DNA of 64,000 bases, from the NCBI RefSeq assembly GCF_003665435.1, contig NZ_CP023407.1, positions 2,914,001 to 2,978,000 of the forward strand, in the 5' to 3' direction. This stretch comes from Streptomyces fungicidicus (GTDB taxonomy: Bacteria > Actinomycetota > Actinomycetes > Streptomycetales > Streptomycetaceae). Positions within the stretch are counted from its first letter, which is position 1, and every line of letters starts with the position of its first letter. Position numbers and translations under genes: made by a program. The notes beneath the pieces were generated by a model that was not told the origin of the DNA, ran no database searches, and worked only from the letters and a program-made list of their open reading frames with translations. Of the stretch, positions 1 through 7,450 are shown in pieces.

Positions 1-213
1 GACCCCGACCTGCCGGAGGCACTCGTCCGCCGGCTGGCCGCCGATCCCGATGCCAGGGTGCGGGGCGCGATCGCGCGGTGTCCCCGGACTCCGGCCGGCG
101 TGCTGGCGCGACTGCTGGCCGATCCGTCGGAAGCGGTCGCGAGCGCCGCCGCCCGCCATCCCGGGCTGTCGCAGGAGCACATGCGGCAGCTCCTCGCCCT
201 GGCGGAACCGTGA
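1..213 (+). CDS. Leucine-rich-repeat-variant (LRV/HEAT-like) protein, 3' end only
   Basis: The window opens inside this gene. Frame 1 reads 70 residues to a TGA at 211-213. The fragment has two to three units of the pattern L-ARLLADPSEAVASAAARHP, in which each unit pairs an ADPDARVR/ADPSEAV core with an ARCP/ARHPG turn. That is typical of leucine-rich-repeat-variant or HEAT-like solenoids common in Streptomyces. Such repeats usually serve as protein-binding scaffolds, but nothing in this piece shows a partner or activity. The 5' part lies outside the window. Confidence 0.7.
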   Translation, partial: DPDLPEALVRRLAADPDARVRGAIARCPRTPAGVLARLLADPSEAVASAAARHPGLSQEHMRQLLALAEP

Positions 214-229
214 CCCGGCCGGACGGAAG

Positions 230-688
230 CTAGCCCTCGATGTCGAGTGCCGTCCCATAGAGGCGGTTCACCTTCAGGCGGATGACCACGCGACGCTCGG
301 CGACCAGTTGGGCCAGGAACGCGGTCTCGTCCTCGGGCTTCGCGGCCTCCGGGAGCATGCCGAGCAGTTCGCGGCCGACCTCGTCGCCGGGGGTCGTCGT
401 GATGTCGGAGACCTCGGCGTCGCCCTCGGCGACGGCGAAGGACCACGGGTCGCCGCCCTGTACGTGGAGGGCCGCGTGCGGGTTGTTGCGGAGGTGTTTG
501 AGCTTGACGCGGTCGGCCGTGGTGGAGAAGCGGACGACGCGGGCCTCCGGGTCCCAGCCGTAGACCATGGTGGTCAGGTGGGGGTGGCCGCTGCGCTTGA
601 CGGTGGCGAGGGTGCCGAACTGCTGCCGGCCGAGCAGCTCGGAGAGGGCGTCGTCGGTCAGGGGGCGGGGTGCGGGTCCTTGGCTCAT
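230..688 (-). CDS. PPOX-class (pyridoxamine 5'-phosphate oxidase-like, probably F420-dependent) protein
   Basis: A 152-residue split beta-barrel protein. The central segment (FGTLATVKRSGHPHLTTMVYGW, then VVRFSTTADRVKLKHLRNNPHAALHVQG) is the usual FMN/F420-binding half of PPOX-class enzymes. The short form with R-K-LKHLRNNP resembles actinobacterial FDOR-B proteins, which reduce varied substrates with F420H2. Cofactor choice is inferred from family resemblance only. It is a single gene with an ATG start, convergent with the partial gene at the left edge. No substrate can be read from its neighbours. Confidence 0.8.
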   Translation of the reverse strand: MSQGPAPRPLTDDALSELLGRQQFGTLATVKRSGHPHLTTMVYGWDPEARVVRFSTTADRVKLKHLRNNPHAALHVQGGDPWSFAVAEGDAEVSDITTTPGDEVGRELLGMLPEAAKPEDETAFLAQLVAERRVVIRLKVNRLYGTALDIEG

Positions 689-833
689 GACGTGGCCAAC
701 TGCCGCCCCACGCGGATCATTCCGTGGGGGTAGGGACAGAATCAGGCCAAAGTCGCCGCCGCAGTAGAGGAGTTGGGGCTGTGCTCGGCGAGGGCCGGTG
801 GACGCCGGTGCCGTTCGGGGTGACCCGGGCCGG

Positions 834-1469
834 TCAGGGGCCGTCCGGGGCCAGTAGCTGGGCGCGGAGGGTGTCGTGGGCCCAGCGCTGCCACTTGGCG
901 GGGGGCCAGGCGCGGTCGCGGGTGAGGACCAGGAAGAGTTCCGGGCTGAGGACGGCGTAGAGGATGTCCGCCGCCTCGTCGGCGGGGAGGGCCGGGCGGG
1001 CGCCCGGTTTCCCGGTCAGGGACTTCGCCGCCGTGGAGAGCACCTCGTAGCGGGGGTCCGTCTCGTCCGGCCACAGGCCCCTGATCTCCGGGTCGGTGGC
1101 CGCCGCGGCGCTGACCATCTCGGCGATGGCCGCCACGCGTTCGAGCGTCCCGCGGGTGCCGGAGACCAGGGCGGTCAGCGCTGACCCGGCGGTGGGCGCC
1201 GAGGTGACCTCCGCGAACCAGGGGCGGTCCATGGTCGGCACCGGGTCGTCGTCGCCGGCGATCGCGACGTCGACGAGCTCCTTGAGCAGGGTGGGCTTGT
1301 TGCGGAACACGAAGTAGATCGTCTGCACCGCGACGCCCGCGCGGTCGGCGATCTCCTGCAGCTTGGTCGCCCCGTAGCCCTGCTCGACGAAGAGCGCGCC
1401 CGCCGCCTCGATGATCCGCCGACGCGTCTTTTGGGCCTTGGCGCCCCTTTTCCCCTTGCCCTCAGCCAT
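834..1469 (-). CDS. TetR/AcrR-family transcriptional regulator
   Basis: A 211-residue protein. The N-terminal helix-turn-helix spans about residues 12-60 (KTRRRIIEAAGALFVEQGYGATKLQEIADRAGVAVQTIYFVFRNK), the canonical TetR DNA-binding domain. The rest is a divergent, mostly helical ligand domain. It is transcribed away from a methyltransferase gene that starts only 62 bp upstream, and the shared gap holds a perfect inverted repeat (1498-1514). The simplest reading is a local repressor of itself and the methyltransferase. The inducer is unknown. Confidence 0.88.
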   Translation of the reverse strand: MAEGKGKRGAKAQKTRRRIIEAAGALFVEQGYGATKLQEIADRAGVAVQTIYFVFRNKPTLLKELVDVAIAGDDDPVPTMDRPWFAEVTSAPTAGSALTALVSGTRGTLERVAAIAEMVSAAAATDPEIRGLWPDETDPRYEVLSTAAKSLTGKPGARPALPADEAADILYAVLSPELFLVLTRDRAWPPAKWQRWAHDTLRAQLLAPDGP

Positions 1470-1497
1470 GAATGGAGTCTATATCTAGAAGTGCACT

Positions 1498-1514
1498 CTA
1501 GAGTTGGACTCTAG
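1498..1514. promoter_or_regulatory. Inverted-repeat operator between the TetR and methyltransferase genes
   Basis: CTAGAGT-TGG-ACTCTAG is a perfect 7-bp inverted repeat with a 3-bp spacer. It lies 28 bp upstream of the TetR gene's ATG and 17 bp upstream of the methyltransferase GTG. The left arm is also part of the overlapping palindrome ACTCTAGAGT (1495-1504). Size, symmetry and position fit a TetR-dimer operator covering both divergent promoters. Binding is inferred. Confidence 0.6.
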
Positions 1515-1531
1515 CGAAGGGGAGATGAGCC

Positions 1532-2386
1532 GTGCGCGCCATCGCGAACCGTCAGCAGGCAGAGGCATGGAACGACTGGGAGGGCAGGCACTGGGCCGAA
1601 CATCCGGAGCGCTACAACGGGATGCTGGAGGCGTTCAACGCGCCCCTGTTCGACGCGGCGGGCGTCGCGGCCGGCGACCGCGTCCTCGACGTCGGCTGCG
1701 GCACCGGGCAGACGACGCTGATCGCCGCGCGGCGGGCGTACGACGGAAGCGTCCTGGGGGTCGACCTGTCGGCGCCGATGCTGGAGCGGGCCCGCCGGGA
1801 CGCCGTCGCGGAAGGCGTCGGCAACGTCGGCTTCGAGCAGGGGGACGCCCAGGTGCACCCGCTCCCCGGGCAGGAGTTCGACGTCGTCCTGAGCCGGGGC
1901 GGGGTGATGTTCTTCACCGATCCCGTCGCGGCCTTCACTCACCTCAGGGGCGCCCTGAAGCCCGGCGGGCGGCTCGCGTTCCTCGGTCCCCGGCCCGGGG
2001 GCCCGGACAGCGCCTACGGGCGGGCGACCGCCGCGCTCACGCCCTACCTGCGCGAGTCGTCCCCCGCGGCCCGCGGCATGGGGTCGCTCCTCGACCCGGA
2101 CCGTATCCGCGACGTGCTCACCGGCGCGGGGTTCACCGGCGTCGACGTCACCCCGGCCGATGCCGACATGCGCTTCGGCGCCGACGCGGACGACGCCGCG
2201 GACTTCCTCTTCGGCATGGGTCCGACGCGCTACAACCTGCGTGACGTCGACGCGCGGACCGTCGCCCGTGTGCGGGACGAAGTGCGTGACGCGCTGGGGC
2301 AGTTCGAGACCGCCGACGGTGTCCGGATTCCCGGGTCGGTCTGGATCGTCACCGCGTCGCCGGGAGGCGCCTCCCCGGTCGGGTGA
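1532..2386 (+). CDS. Class I SAM-dependent methyltransferase
   Basis: A 284-residue protein from a GTG start behind GAAGGGGAG. SAM-binding motif I is RVLDVGCGTGQ at residues 50-60, followed by the acidic strand end VLGVDLSAPMLERAR (motif II) and a DVVLSRGGVMFF stretch (motif IV region). This is the ordinary Methyltransf_11/25 fold, which transfers a methyl group from S-adenosylmethionine to a small molecule. The substrate cannot be read from the sequence. It is divergent from the TetR gene and probably under its control through the shared operator. Confidence 0.85.
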   Translation: MRAIANRQQAEAWNDWEGRHWAEHPERYNGMLEAFNAPLFDAAGVAAGDRVLDVGCGTGQTTLIAARRAYDGSVLGVDLSAPMLERARRDAVAEGVGNVGFEQGDAQVHPLPGQEFDVVLSRGGVMFFTDPVAAFTHLRGALKPGGRLAFLGPRPGGPDSAYGRATAALTPYLRESSPAARGMGSLLDPDRIRDVLTGAGFTGVDVTPADADMRFGADADDAADFLFGMGPTRYNLRDVDARTVARVRDEVRDALGQFETADGVRIPGSVWIVTASPGGASPVG

Positions 2387-2415
2387 GGCCGCACCCGCCC
2401 CGCCGACGGGCCCGG

Positions 2416-2961
2416 TCAGGCCGTCGTGGTGATGCGGGCGACCGCCTCGCGGGTCAGGGCGCGGTCGGGCGGGGTGTCGTCCAGGGCGCGGTGCAGGGCC
2501 AGTCCCTCGATGAGGGCGTCCAGCTGGCGGGCCGTGGCGGCGTCGAAGTGCTGTTCCAGGAGGGTGCGGCTGCGGCGCATCCAGCGGGCGCACAGTTCGC
2601 GGTACGGCTCGTGGCGGGCCGCCAGGGTGTAGAGCTCCTGGGTGAGGATCAGGTCGCGGCGGGGGCCCTCGGAGAGGGTGTGGATGAGGTCGGTGACCGC
2701 CTCGCGGGCCTCGTCGGCGGTGGTGGCGCCGCCGAGGTGGGTCTCGAAGAGCGTCACCACATGGCGGGCGAAGCCGGTGAACGCCTGGAGCAGCAGGTCG
2801 TCGATGCCGGTGAAGTGGTACGTCATCGAGCCCAGGGGCACCTGGGCCCGCGCGGCGATCCTGCGGTGGGAGGCGCCCGCGACGCCCGCCTCGGCGATCA
2901 GGTCGAGCGCCGCCGCGAGGATGCGCTCGCGGCGGTGGGGGTCGGTCTGTCCGGTGGCCAT
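2416..2961 (-). CDS. TetR-family transcriptional regulator
   Basis: A 181-residue regulator. The N-terminal HTH (RRERILAAALDLIAEAGVAGASHRRIAARAQVPLGSMTYHF) is the TetR domain and the remainder is a helical dimerisation/ligand domain. It lies 9 bp downstream of the acetyltransferase gene on the same strand, so the two are almost certainly co-transcribed from a promoter carrying tandem palindromes at 3556-3596. Autoregulation of the pair is the natural inference. It converges with the methyltransferase gene across a 29-bp gap. Confidence 0.87.
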   Translation of the reverse strand: MATGQTDPHRRERILAAALDLIAEAGVAGASHRRIAARAQVPLGSMTYHFTGIDDLLLQAFTGFARHVVTLFETHLGGATTADEAREAVTDLIHTLSEGPRRDLILTQELYTLAARHEPYRELCARWMRRSRTLLEQHFDAATARQLDALIEGLALHRALDDTPPDRALTREAVARITTTA

Positions 2962-2970
2962 GCGGGTGCG

Positions 2971-3555
2971 TCAGATCGAGCGGACCACGCGGGCCGGGTT
3001 CCCCACGGCCACCACGTTGGCGGGGATGTCCTTGGTGACGACCGCTCCGGCGCCGATCACCGAGTTGTCGCCGATGGTCACTCCGGGGCAGACGATCGCG
3101 CCGCCGCCGAGCCAGACGTTGTCCCCGATGGTGATGGGCAGCGCGGCCTCGAGCTTGTCGCGGCGGGGGCCGGGCTCCACGGGGTGGGTGGGGGTGAGCA
3201 GCTGGACGTTCGGGCCGATCTGGCAGTCCTCGCCGATGGTGATCCGGGCGACGTCCAGGGCGGTGAGGTGGTAGTTGACGAAGGTGCGGGCGCCGATGCT
3301 GATGTTGCTGCCGTAGTCCACGTACAGCGGCGGGCGCACGTCGACGTCCTCACCCACCGAGGCGAGGAGTTCGGTCAGGGTCGTCCTCGCCTCGGTGGGG
3401 CTCTCGGGGTAGGCGGCCGTGTAGCGGGCCGCGAGGCGCATCGCGCGCTGCTGACGGCGGGCGATCTCCGGGTCGTCGGCGATGTACAGGTCACCGGCGA
3501 GCATGCGCTCCAGGTTGGTGCGCGGGTCGTTCGCGAAGTAGTCGTCCGTCGGCAT
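2971..3555 (-). CDS. Sugar O-acetyltransferase (LacA/Maa/NodL type, left-handed beta-helix)
   Basis: A 194-residue acetyl-CoA-dependent transferase. The N-terminal maltose-acetyltransferase cap (ERMLAGDLYIADDPEI) is followed by hexapeptide repeats (IGEDCQIGPNVQL; ITIGDNVWLGGGAIVCPGVTIGDNSVIGAGAVVTKDIPANVVAVGNPARVV). These form the left-handed beta-helix of the LacA/Maa family, which acetylates sugar hydroxyls. Length is normal. The start is fixed by the conserved cap. No Shine-Dalgarno lies at normal distance because a palindrome sits directly against the ATG, so the message may have a very short or absent leader. Confidence 0.88.
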   Translation of the reverse strand: MPTDDYFANDPRTNLERMLAGDLYIADDPEIARRQQRAMRLAARYTAAYPESPTEARTTLTELLASVGEDVDVRPPLYVDYGSNISIGARTFVNYHLTALDVARITIGEDCQIGPNVQLLTPTHPVEPGPRRDKLEAALPITIGDNVWLGGGAIVCPGVTIGDNSVIGAGAVVTKDIPANVVAVGNPARVVRSI

Positions 3556-3596
3556 GCGTACGATCGTACACTCCGAGGCGTACGAACGTACACTCC
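3556..3596 (-). promoter_or_regulatory. Tandem palindromic operator of the acetyltransferase-TetR pair
   Basis: Two 19-bp direct repeats start at 3556 and 3578, a 22-bp (two helical turns) offset. Each contains a palindrome: GTACGATCGTAC (perfect, 3558-3569) and GTACGAACGTAC (3580-3591), followed by ACTCC. They abut the acetyltransferase ATG. Spacing and symmetry suggest cooperative binding of two TetR dimers on the same DNA face, presumably by the co-transcribed TetR protein. Confidence 0.6.
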
Positions 3597-3615
3597 CCCG
3601 CGGTGGCGTGTTCCG

Positions 3616-3990
3616 TCAGTCGAGGTCGCCGCGCTCCACGCAGAACTCGTTGCCCTCGGGGTCGGCCAGGGTGACCCAGCCGCCGCCGTCGGGGCGGGTG
3701 CGGTCCGCCACCTGGCGGGCGCCCAGGGACAGGGCCCGGGCCACCTCCTGCGCGCGGGTGCGCCCCGTCGGCCGCAGGTCGAAGTGGAGGCGGTTCTTGG
3801 CGGTCTTGCCCTCGGGCACGCGCACGAAGAGCAGGCCGGGGCCGCCGGCCGGGTCCGCGATCAGGGCCTCCGGGTCGCCGGGCTTGTCGTCGTCGGCGAG
3901 CGGGTTGCCCAGCATCGCGCTCCAGAACTGGGCGAGATCGTAGGGGTCGCCGGTGCAGTCGAAGGTGATGTGGCGGATGGTGGGATGCAA
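3616..3990 (-). CDS. VOC/glyoxalase-like domain protein
   Basis: A 124-residue vicinal-oxygen-chelate protein. The TTG start at 3990 is chosen because GGAGG sits four bases upstream and the conserved HPTIRHITFDCTGDPYDLAQFWSAML begins immediately. The second half (RLHFDLRPTGR, then GGWVTLADPEGNEFCV) has the usual end of the fold. It belongs to the actinobacterial glyoxalase-like group of unknown substrate. The frame is open to 4137, but that upstream stretch has no family-like sequence. Confidence 0.82.
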   Translation of the reverse strand: MHPTIRHITFDCTGDPYDLAQFWSAMLGNPLADDDKPGDPEALIADPAGGPGLLFVRVPEGKTAKNRLHFDLRPTGRTRAQEVARALSLGARQVADRTRPDGGGWVTLADPEGNEFCVERGDLD

Positions 3991-4132
3991 CGGTCCTCCG
4001 GGACACGGGAGTTGGGCCGGTATGGCTTCCGGGGCGCAGGATGCCGCGCGGGGAGGGACGTCGTCGAACCATTTTCGGCGGGCGGAGACCGGGGCCGGGA
4101 GGGATGACCCGGCACCGGCCCCGGTCCACCCG

Positions 4133-4166
4133 GGCACGGCCCCGGCCCCGTGCCCGGGGCCGTGCC
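4133..4166 (-). terminator. Strong hairpin terminator
   Basis: A perfect 13-bp stem (4133-4145 with 4154-4166) and an 8-nt loop lie 36 bp beyond the stop of the DUF2267 gene on the minus strand. There is no T-run, as is common in Streptomyces. Confidence 0.7.
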
Positions 4167-4201
4167 GGCTTTCGTGCGGGAGAGGGGCGTGCGCCCTTCC
4201 G

Positions 4202-4693
4202 TCAGACCGCGGACAGCTCCGCCCGGCCGAAGAGCAGGGCGTAGCCCGGCGGCAGCTGGGCCAGCACCCGGCTGACCAGGGCGTCGCCGACCAGGCCGGG
4301 CAGGACGCACAGGACCGAGCTGACGTCCCAGCGGGCCGTGGCCGGGGTCGCGCCCTCGGTGCGGTCGGCGAGCGACGCGACGAACTCCGCGGCGGTCAGG
4401 TGCCGGGTCACCGGTATCTGGGAGGCGATCACTCGCGCCGCCTCCTCGGGCAGGGCGCGGGCCAGGTCGACGCGTTCGTCGCCGATGACGTGACCGCCCA
4501 GTGCGGCGAGGACGGCACGGGTGACGCTCTCCGCCTCCGACCGTGTCGCGTACTGGCCCGATTCCCGTACGGCGTCGATCAGGTGGTGCCAGCGGTCGTC
4601 CTCCGGCGTGGCCGCCGGGGCCGGGACTGCTCCGGCCGGGACTGCTCCGGCCGGCTGCGGGGTCGCGGGCATCTGCGGTGTCAGCGTGGTCAT
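4202..4693 (-). CDS. DUF2267-like protein
   Basis: A 163-residue protein. The ATG at 4693 follows AGAGAGG. The N-terminal 35 residues are Pro/Ala-rich with a perfect in-frame pentapeptide duplication (AGAVPAGAVP). The folded part (WHHLIDAVRESGQYATRSEAESVTRAVLAALG, then LARALPEEAARVIASQIP and TAAEFVASLADR) matches the helical DUF2267 pattern, whose members occur singly or in tandem and have no firm function. It ends in a predicted helix (VLAQLPPGYALLFG) characteristic of the family. A strong hairpin follows. Confidence 0.72.
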   Translation of the reverse strand: MTTLTPQMPATPQPAGAVPAGAVPAPAATPEDDRWHHLIDAVRESGQYATRSEAESVTRAVLAALGGHVIGDERVDLARALPEEAARVIASQIPVTRHLTAAEFVASLADRTEGATPATARWDVSSVLCVLPGLVGDALVSRVLAQLPPGYALLFGRAELSAV

Positions 4694-4850
4694 CGGTTCC
4701 TCTCTCCTTCTCCGGTTACTCCAGTGCCCCGGTTCTTCGCACACATGTGCCGCGCCGCGGGCCTGGTCGCGGGGGCCGCGCCGGGGAGCGTTAGCCTCGG
4801 AGTCCGGACGATCCCGTGCCCTGGGGGCACGGCGGCAGGAGGCGGCGGAG

Positions 4851-5153
4851 ATGGCGAAGGTTCCCAGTTCGGTGGTGGCAGCGAGCGGACTCGTCGGGGG
4901 GTACGGCGTGGCCCGCTGGACCCGGAAGCGGCAGCTGGGCGGGGTCGTCCTCGCCGCCGCCGGGGCCGCCGCCGCGCAGCAGTGGCGGGAGCGGGCCGGC
5001 GGGAAGGCCGCGGGGGCGCTGTCGGTGGCGTACGTCGCCGCGTTCGCGGGGTCGCATCCGCTGGCGAAGAAGGTCGGCGCCTGGCCCGCCGTGTTCGGAG
5101 TGGCGGGGGCCGTGGCGCTCGCGTCCTGGGCGGTGGCCGACCGGCGGGGCTGA
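4851..5153 (+). CDS. Small hydrophobic membrane protein, unknown function
   Basis: A 100-residue protein from an ATG behind AGGAGGCGGCGG. Two to three hydrophobic stretches are visible (SVVAASGLVGGYGVA, LGGVVLAAAGAAAAQQW, and a C-terminal VFGVAGAVALASWAVA), separated by basic loops (RWTRKRQ, RERAGGK). It looks like a small integral membrane protein. I do not recognise a family. It is divergent from the DUF2267 gene and converges with the next gene. Confidence 0.7.
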   Translation: MAKVPSSVVAASGLVGGYGVARWTRKRQLGGVVLAAAGAAAAQQWRERAGGKAAGALSVAYVAAFAGSHPLAKKVGAWPAVFGVAGAVALASWAVADRRG

Positions 5154-5197
5154 GCGGCAGCTCCGCCGGGGGACGCCCTCGTCAGGGGGCGCCCCGG

Positions 5198-5557
5198 TCA
5201 GGGGCGGTGGGCCAGGACGTTCACCACGCGGTCGTTGGGGTCGCGGGCGAAGAAGCGGCGTACGCCCCACTCCTCGTCCCTGAGTTCCCGGACGATCTCC
5301 ACGCCCGAGGCCCGTACCTGCTCGTACACCGCGTCGACGTCCGTCACCTCCACGCTGAAGTCGGGGACCACCGGCGCCGTGCGGTCCTCGGTGAAGAAGC
5401 TGATCTGGGCGGTGGGGTTGGACGGGGAGGCCATGGTGGTCACCCAGCCCATGTTCATCATCTCCTCGAAGCCGAGCAGACCGTAGAAGGTCCGGCTGCT
5501 GTCCAGGGCCTCCTCGGAGGCGACCTTGATGTCGGGCATGATCCGGCGGACGGTCAT
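5198..5557 (-). CDS. VOC-family protein (glyoxalase/bleomycin-resistance fold)
   Basis: A 119-residue single-domain VOC protein: VRRIMPDIKVASEEALDSSRTFYGLLGFE, then MGWVTTMASPSNPTAQISFF, then the second module (PDFSVEVTDVDAVYEQVRASGVEIV, RRFFARDPNDRVVNVLAH). It has the size and layout of metal-dependent or ligand-binding members of the superfamily. No specific substrate can be assigned. It is monocistronic between a small membrane gene and an MFS gene. Confidence 0.83.
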   Translation of the reverse strand: MTVRRIMPDIKVASEEALDSSRTFYGLLGFEEMMNMGWVTTMASPSNPTAQISFFTEDRTAPVVPDFSVEVTDVDAVYEQVRASGVEIVRELRDEEWGVRRFFARDPNDRVVNVLAHRP

Positions 5558-5644
5558 CGGGGGCGGCTCCTCGTGCCTGTGGGTGTCCGGGGGCTGGTGG
5601 GTCCGGGGGGGGCGGCTGCTGGTGGTCCGGGTGATTGCTACCCG

Positions 5645-7159
5645 CTATGCCGTCGCCTGTCGCGAGCCAGTGGCGTCCGGGTCCGTGCCCCCGCCGGTGG
5701 CCTTCGACGCGGCGGCCGTGAGCGGCCTGGCGATGTCCTCCAGGGAACGGCGTTCCGCGTTCACCGCGAGGAACGCGGCGACCAGGCCCGCCGCGCACAT
5801 CAGACCGGCGCCGATCTGGAAGGCGAGGACGGTGTCGCCGACCTTGCCGGTGCCCGTGAGGTCGGCGAAGAGCAGAGGGCCGCTGATGCCGCCGGCGGCG
5901 GTGCCGAGAGCGTAGAAGAAGGCGATGGACATCGCGCGGGTCTCCATGGGGAAGACCTCGGAGACCGTCAGATAGGCGCTGCTCGCGCCCGCCGAGGCGA
6001 AGAACAGGACCGCGCACCAGCAGGCCGTCAGCGTGGTGGCGCTGAGCGAACCCTGGTCGAACAGCCAGGCGGTGCCGAAGAGGAGCAGGCCGGAGAGCAG
6101 GTAGGTGCCGGAGATCATCACCCGGCGGCCGACCGTGTCGAACAGCTTGCCGAGCAGCATCGGGCCGAGGAAGTTGCCGACCGCGATCACCGCGAAGTAG
6201 TAGCCGGTGTTGCCCGACGGGACGTCGAAGAACGTCGTCAGGATCGCGCCGAAGCCGAAGGTGATGGCGTTGTAGAGGAACGCCTGCCCGATGAAGAGGG
6301 AGAAGCCGAGGACCGAGCGCCTGCGGTACTTGGCGAAGACGGTGCGGGCGATCTCGGCGAAGGTGACGCTCTTGCGCTGGTGGATGGTCAGCTCGCCCTC
6401 GGCGCGGGGCAGCGGCTCGCCCCGCTCGGCCTCGACGCGCTGCTCGATCTCGCCGACGATGCGTTCCGCCTCCTCGTCGCGGCCGTGGATCAGCAGCCAG
6501 CGCGGGCTCTCGGGGACGTGCCGGCGCACCAGGAGGATGACCAGGGCGAGTACGGCGCCGAGGGCGAAGGTGAGGCGCCAGCCGACGTTCGCCGGGAAGA
6601 TCGACGTGTTCAGGGCGAGGATCGACAGCAGGGAGCCGCCGACCGCGCCCAGCCAGAAGCTGCCGTTGATCATGAGGTCGACGCGACCGCGGTACTTGGC
6701 CGGGATCAGCTCGTCGACCGCGGAGTTGATCGCCGCGTACTCACCGCCGATGCCGAAGCCCGTGATGAAGCGGAAGAGCAGGAACCACCAGGTGTCGAAC
6801 GCGATCGCGGTGAGGGCGGTCGCGCCGAGGTACACCGCGAGGGTGATCATGAAGAGCTTCTTGCGGCCCCAGACGTCGGTCAGGCGGCCCCAGAAGAGGG
6901 CGCCCGCGCAGGCGCCGGCGACGTAGAGGGCGGCGGCGAGGCCGGTGACCTGGCCGGAGCTGATGGGCAGGCCGCTGCCCGGTTCGGAGAGGCGGCCTGC
7001 GATGTTCCCGACGACCGTGACCTCGAGGCCGTCGAGGATCCACACGGTGCCGAGACCGATGACGATGGACCAGTGCCAGCGGGACCACGGGAGGCGGTCC
7101 AGGCGGGCGGGGATGGTGGTGGTGATGGTGCGTGCGGACCCGGACGGCGCGGTGGTCAT
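5645..7159 (-). CDS. MFS transporter, sugar/metabolite porter type
   Basis: A 504-residue, 12-helix major facilitator. The loop 2-3 motif is GRLTDVWGRKKLF and the mid-protein motif PESPRWLLIHGRDEEAERIV is the sugar-porter hallmark. The second-half repeat reads GKLFDTVGRRVMI, and VSEVFPMETRAMSIAFFYALG follows late in the protein, as in SP and metabolite:H+ symporters. It is an inner-membrane permease that probably takes up a small polar solute by proton symport. The substrate is unknown. The start is ATG behind GGGAGGGAGC. A CGAAG-TGAAC-CTTCG repeat (7175-7189) in its leader could bind a regulator. Confidence 0.88.
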   Translation of the reverse strand: MTTAPSGSARTITTTIPARLDRLPWSRWHWSIVIGLGTVWILDGLEVTVVGNIAGRLSEPGSGLPISSGQVTGLAAALYVAGACAGALFWGRLTDVWGRKKLFMITLAVYLGATALTAIAFDTWWFLLFRFITGFGIGGEYAAINSAVDELIPAKYRGRVDLMINGSFWLGAVGGSLLSILALNTSIFPANVGWRLTFALGAVLALVILLVRRHVPESPRWLLIHGRDEEAERIVGEIEQRVEAERGEPLPRAEGELTIHQRKSVTFAEIARTVFAKYRRRSVLGFSLFIGQAFLYNAITFGFGAILTTFFDVPSGNTGYYFAVIAVGNFLGPMLLGKLFDTVGRRVMISGTYLLSGLLLFGTAWLFDQGSLSATTLTACWCAVLFFASAGASSAYLTVSEVFPMETRAMSIAFFYALGTAAGGISGPLLFADLTGTGKVGDTVLAFQIGAGLMCAAGLVAAFLAVNAERRSLEDIARPLTAAASKATGGGTDPDATGSRQATA

Positions 7160-7200
7160 GGGCTCCCTCCCTGGCGAAGTGAACCTTCGTCGTGTGCCCC

Positions 7201-7226
7201 CGGGCGGGCGTTTTCACGCCCGCCCG
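7201..7226 (-). terminator. Hairpin terminator between the DUF445 and MFS genes
   Basis: A perfect 10-bp stem, CGGGCGGGCG (7201-7210) with CGCCCGCCCG (7217-7226), and the 6-nt loop TTTTCA. It would end the minus-strand DUF445 transcript before the MFS promoter. Confidence 0.6.
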
Positions 7227-7270
7227 CTTTGTCATGCCGTGACGGGGGGTGCCTGGGGGCGTGGGGAGGG

Positions 7271-7435
7271 TGCGGGTGGGTGGGGGCTGGTCGCGCAGTT
7301 CCCCGCGCCCCTGAGGGGGGTGGGGGGACCGGCGGTCGGCGGGTGCGGGTGGGTGGGGGCTTGGCGCGCAGTTCCCCGCGCCCCTAAGGGGGGTGGGGGG
7401 CCGGTGGTTGGGAGGTGCGGGTGGGTGGGGGCGCG
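7271..7435. repeat. Direct repeat carrying the Streptomyces GCGCAGTTCCCCGCGCCCCT element
   Basis: Two full units start at 7271 and 7344 and a truncated third at 7416, a period of 72-73 bp. Each opens TGCGGGTGGGTGGGGG. The two full ones contain GCGCAGTTCCCCGCGCCCCT followed by a G-run. I recognise the core as a dispersed intergenic element found in many Streptomyces chromosomes, of no settled function. The third unit lost the core next to the DUF445 stop. Confidence 0.8.
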
Positions 7436-7450
7436 GTTTTCCGCGCTCGG

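Noticed and set aside
3953..7387. Very long open frame on the + strand (over 1,100 codons)
   Set aside because: It runs antisense across several well-supported genes, has low-complexity Gly/Arg/Glu/Asp composition and no domain. It is the usual shadow frame of high-GC coding.
7268..7435. CRISPR-like spaced repeats
   Set aside because: Only two full units about 73 bp apart, spacers are not unique-length, and no cas genes occur in the window. It is a dispersed Streptomyces repeat.
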